This document shows positions 61,684 through 64,000 of a stretch of DNA of 64,000 nt, piece by piece (within the stretch, counting starts at the first letter, position 1; the number at the start of each line of letters is the position of its first letter). A program made the translations under genes and the position numbers. Location: positions 1 to 64,000 of the forward strand of contig CAZYXV010000014.1 in NCBI GenBank assembly GCA_964651475.1. The letters run 5' to 3'. This stretch comes from JBGSMF01 sp964651475. Lineage in GTDB: Bacteria; Chloroflexota; Anaerolineae; Fen-1058. The notes below the pieces were generated by a model. It saw only the letters and a program-made list of their open reading frames with translations, ran no database searches and had not been told where the DNA came from.

Positions 61684-62124
61684 ATGAGAAAAATACCGTT
61701 CGACCCAGACCATAACCCGGCCGCCCTGGCTTTGCGGCAAGCCGGCTACAAACTGACCCAACCACGCCTGGCTGTGTTGAGCGTGTTGGAAGAAAACGAC
61801 GAGCGGCTCAGCCCGCACGATATTCACCGTTTGGGCAAAAAAATCTATGCGAGGCTGGGGCTGGTGACGGTCTATCGCACACTGGAAATTCTGGACCAGT
61901 TGGGCGTGGCGCGGCGCATCCACACGCAGGGACGCTGTCACGGCTACGCCCGCGCCGAGGACGAGCAGCATTATCTGGTCTGCCGCCGCTGCGAATGTGT
62001 TACCGAGTTTCCGTGCGACGGGCTGGATCACCTCATCGCCGCCGTCCAGCGCAAAACCGGCTATCAGATTGACGCGCACCTGCTGGAACTGATCGGCCTG
62101 TGCCCTGCCTGCCAAAACCAATGA
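61684..62124 (+). CDS. Fur-family metal regulator, probably Zur
   Basis: The 146-residue protein has the Fur winged helix (LTQPRLAVLSVL, GLVTVYRTLEIL), the metal-site region CHGYARAEDEQHY, and the structural zinc cysteines Cys100/103 and Cys140/143. Its position just before a zinc-type ABC uptake system with a palindromic operator points to Zur, a zinc-dependent repressor. The ribosome site is weak. Confidence 0.88.
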   Translation: MRKIPFDPDHNPAALALRQAGYKLTQPRLAVLSVLEENDERLSPHDIHRLGKKIYARLGLVTVYRTLEILDQLGVARRIHTQGRCHGYARAEDEQHYLVCRRCECVTEFPCDGLDHLIAAVQRKTGYQIDAHLLELIGLCPACQNQ

Positions 62125-62164
62125 GCGCAAGCCGCGAAACTGTCCAGCGATTCAGGCGTGCGTT

Positions 62165-62187
62165 GTATTGAAAGACATTTTCAATAC
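62165..62187. promoter_or_regulatory. Perfect palindrome: candidate Zur/Fur operator
   Basis: GTATTGAAA (62165-62173) and TTTCAATAC (62179-62187) form a perfect 9-5-9 inverted repeat containing the Fur-superfamily core TGAAA/TTTCA. It lies 14 bases upstream of the znuA promoter -35 box. Confidence 0.75.
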
Positions 62188-62200
62188 GACGCGCATTCGA

Positions 62201-62229
62201 TTTACATTCACGGGAGGGAATGATAAAAT
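62201..62229 (+). promoter_or_regulatory. Promoter of the metal-uptake operon
   Basis: TTTACA (62201-62206) and TAAAAT (62224-62229) are 17 bases apart, close to the palindromic operator. Confidence 0.6.
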
Positions 62230-62246
62230 GAACATCTCGAAAAAAT

Positions 62247-62353
62247 GACGGGCGCAAGCGGCTATCTTGCGCCCGTCAAAGCAAGAACGGCAACATCGGC
62301 TCAGATGCTTGCGCCCTTGCGCAGACCATTGTAACACAAGATGGGCGCAAGCA
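62247..62353 (+). promoter_or_regulatory. Leader with mutually exclusive hairpins
   Basis: Four copies of one complementary element occur: GACGGGCGCAAG (62247-62258), CTTGCGCCCGTC (62266-62277), TGCTTGCGCCC (62306-62316) and GGGCGCAAGCA (62343-62353). The first can pair with the second or third, and the fourth with the third or second, so two alternative folds are possible. The last copy lies about 17 bases before the ribosome site of znuA. It resembles an attenuator or riboswitch-like leader, but no known class was recognised. Confidence 0.5.
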
Positions 62354-62384
62354 AAAATCAAAATTTCCAAAGGAGAACAAGCTA

Positions 62385-63281
62385 ATGTTTCGCTCATCAA
62401 GACAATGGGGTCTATTTATCTTGGCGGTTGTGCTGATCGGCCTGGCCGGCTGCGCGCCGGCGGCCGCGCCATCGGGCAAGTTGCAGGTAACGGTGAGCAT
62501 TGTGCCGCAACAGTATTTCGTCGAGCGCGTCGGCGGCGAGCACGTCGAGGTGAACGTGATGGTTCAACCCGGCAGCGATCCGCACACCTACGAGCCGAAA
62601 CCCGAACAACTCAAGGCGCTCAGCCGCTCGGCGGCCTATTTCAGCATCGGGGTGAATTTTGAAGATGCCTGGCTGGATAAAATCGCGTCGGCCAATCCCA
62701 AAATGATCCTCGTGGACACCGCGCAAGGCATCGAGCGGATGCCCGGTGCGCATCACCACGAGGAGAGCGAGGAGCATCACGACGACGAGGAGCTTGACGA
62801 ACACATTTGGACTTCGCCCAGGCTGGTCAAGACACAGGCGCAAACGATTGCAGCGGCGTTGAGCAAACTCGACCCGGCGCACAAGACGGTCTACGAAGCC
62901 AATCTCAAAGCCTTTCACGCCGACATTGACACGCTGGAAGCAGATATCCGCAAAACATTGGAAGGGGCGCAAAATCGCAAGTTTATGGTTTTTCATCCGG
63001 CCTGGGGCTATTTTGCCCGCGATTTTGGGCTGGAGCAGATTCCGGTTCAAGTCGGCGGGCAGGAACCCAGCGCGGCAGAGTTGGCGGCGCTCATCACGCG
63101 GGCCAAAGCGGAAGGCATCCGGGTCATCTTTGCACAGCCCGAGTTTAGCACCCGCTCGGCCGAAACGATTGCCAGCGAAATCGGCGGCCAGGTGCTGCTC
63201 ATCAGCCCGCTGGCGCCCGATTGGCTGGACAATATGCGCCGGGTGGCCAAGACGTTTTCAGAAGTGATGGAGAGAGAGTAG
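62385..63281 (+). CDS. znuA: Zinc/manganese ABC transporter substrate-binding lipoprotein
   Basis: The 298-residue protein has a lipobox LAGC (Cys23) and the cluster A-I fold ligands: His67 (DPHTYEP), His140 (DEHIW) and His204 (FHPAWGYFA). An acidic His-rich loop (about 121-140: HHHEESEEHHDDEE) is typical of zinc-specific ZnuA. AAAGGAG precedes the ATG. It captures Zn(II), or possibly Mn(II), outside the membrane for the ATPase encoded next. Presumed Zur control. Confidence 0.9.
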   Translation: MFRSSRQWGLFILAVVLIGLAGCAPAAAPSGKLQVTVSIVPQQYFVERVGGEHVEVNVMVQPGSDPHTYEPKPEQLKALSRSAAYFSIGVNFEDAWLDKIASANPKMILVDTAQGIERMPGAHHHEESEEHHDDEELDEHIWTSPRLVKTQAQTIAAALSKLDPAHKTVYEANLKAFHADIDTLEADIRKTLEGAQNRKFMVFHPAWGYFARDFGLEQIPVQVGGQEPSAAELAALITRAKAEGIRVIFAQPEFSTRSAETIASEIGGQVLLISPLAPDWLDNMRRVAKTFSEVMERE

Positions 63282-63299
63282 AAAGTAGAGGGGGCGGCA

Positions 63300-64000
63300 T
63301 TGGAGAGGCAAACGGCAGCATTGGCAGAGGCTCGAACAGAAACGCGCCAGCAAGAGGTGATTTCGATCCGCAATTTGTGGGCCGGTTATAATCAAGAGCC
63401 GGCGCTGCAAGGCATTAATCTTTCGGTCTATGAAAAAGATTTCATCGGCTTGATCGGCCCCAACGGCGGCGGCAAGACGACGCTGCTCAAGGTGCTGCTG
63501 GGCTTGCTGCCTCCCCAACAAGGCGAGGTACGCATCTTGGGACAGGAGGTCAAACAAGGGCGCCGTTACATCGGCTATGTGCCGCAGGCGGTTGAGTTTG
63601 ACCGCGAGTTTCCCATCAACGTGTGGGACGTGGCCCGCATGGGACGCCTGGGGCGGCGCGGGCTGTTGCGACGCTTTACGGCCCGCGACGACGAGGCGGT
63701 GGAAAAGGCGCTGTGCCAGGTGGATATGCTGCACTTGCGGCAGCGCCCGATTGGCGACCTGTCTGGCGGGCAGCGCCAGCGCGTCTATATCGCTCGCGCG
63801 CTGGCGACCGAGCCAAAAATCTTGCTGCTCGATGAGCCGACGGCCAGCGTGGACCCACAGGTTAGCGCCAACATTTACGAGATTATCCGCCGCCTGAACG
63901 AGCGCGTGACCATTTTGCTGGTTTCGCACGACATGAACACCATTTCGTCTTTTGTGAAAACGGTCGGATGTTTGAACCGCCGCCTGTTCTATCACGGAGA
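63300..64000 (+). CDS. znuC: ABC transporter ATPase for metal uptake (partial, cut by window end)
   Basis: The open frame from a TTG at 63300 (GAGGGGG just upstream) has Walker A GPNGGGKTT, signature LSGGQ, Walker B ILLLDEP and the switch His in LVSHDMNTIS, as in ZnuC/MntB ATPases. A GTG at 63357 is an alternative start. The 3' end and the permease gene are outside the window. Confidence 0.88.
   Translation, partial: MERQTAALAEARTETRQQEVISIRNLWAGYNQEPALQGINLSVYEKDFIGLIGPNGGGKTTLLKVLLGLLPPQQGEVRILGQEVKQGRRYIGYVPQAVEFDREFPINVWDVARMGRLGRRGLLRRFTARDDEAVEKALCQVDMLHLRQRPIGDLSGGQRQRVYIARALATEPKILLLDEPTASVDPQVSANIYEIIRRLNERVTILLVSHDMNTISSFVKTVGCLNRRLFYHG

Overview
This 64 kb window looks like a chromosomal segment of a Chloroflexota bacterium, probably Anaerolineae-like. 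The basis is inference from gene content: two MalT-type STAND/LuxR regulators, very large secreted proteins with DUF11-type repeats that share a C-terminal Tyr-Leu-Pro motif, a valS T-box, an anaerobic Ni-CO dehydrogenase, and dispersed palindromic repeats. No ribosomal RNA or phylogenetic marker was available to prove this.

Layout. (1) 0.1-3.8 kb: an Rrf2-type regulator heads a compact plus-strand gene set ending in cysteine synthase; between them lie an ABC ATPase without a permease, a HypB/UreG-like GTPase and a Cys-rich Fe-S protein. (2) 3.9-6.6 kb: a copper P-type ATPase on the minus strand and tRNA-His. (3) 6.8-18.6 kb: an IS630-type remnant, a secreted beta-helix protein, a 2051-residue alpha-2-macroglobulin lipoprotein, an alpha/beta hydrolase and a CAP-domain protein. 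(4) 18.6-24.6 kb: purB and purA on the minus strand, with a small MITE-like element between them, divergent from a T-box-controlled valS. (5) 24.7-39.6 kb: an unrecognised gene preceded by a three-unit palindromic array, then two subtilases, an M6-type peptidase homologue with an altered zinc motif, and a fused tandem MacB-type permease. (6) 39.9-45.6 kb: a five-gene operon CooF-CooS-NuoE-NuoF-NuoG-like, which should couple CO oxidation to NAD(P)+. (7) 45.6-61.4 kb: an accessory region with two paralogous STAND/LuxR regulators, five SAM-dependent methyltransferases, a B12-binding radical SAM protein, a ferredoxin-nitroreductase, two families of very small proteins each present twice, MarR and PadR repressors with visible operators, and several decayed genes. 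(8) 61.3-64 kb: a broken permease, a Fur/Zur regulator and a zinc/manganese ABC uptake system; its leader has a perfect palindromic operator candidate and mutually exclusive hairpins. The last ATPase gene runs off the window.

Most notable: five of the secreted proteins end in the same short motif ([IL]YLP followed by three hydrophobic or Thr residues, then Lys/Arg, at the extreme C-terminus), which suggests an uncharacterised sorting or anchoring signal. Other strong points are the CO dehydrogenase-NuoEFG operon, the duplicated STAND/methyltransferase/small-protein locus, the znuA leader, two repeat insertions inside the macroglobulin gene, and the peptidase whose first zinc-binding His is replaced by Glu.
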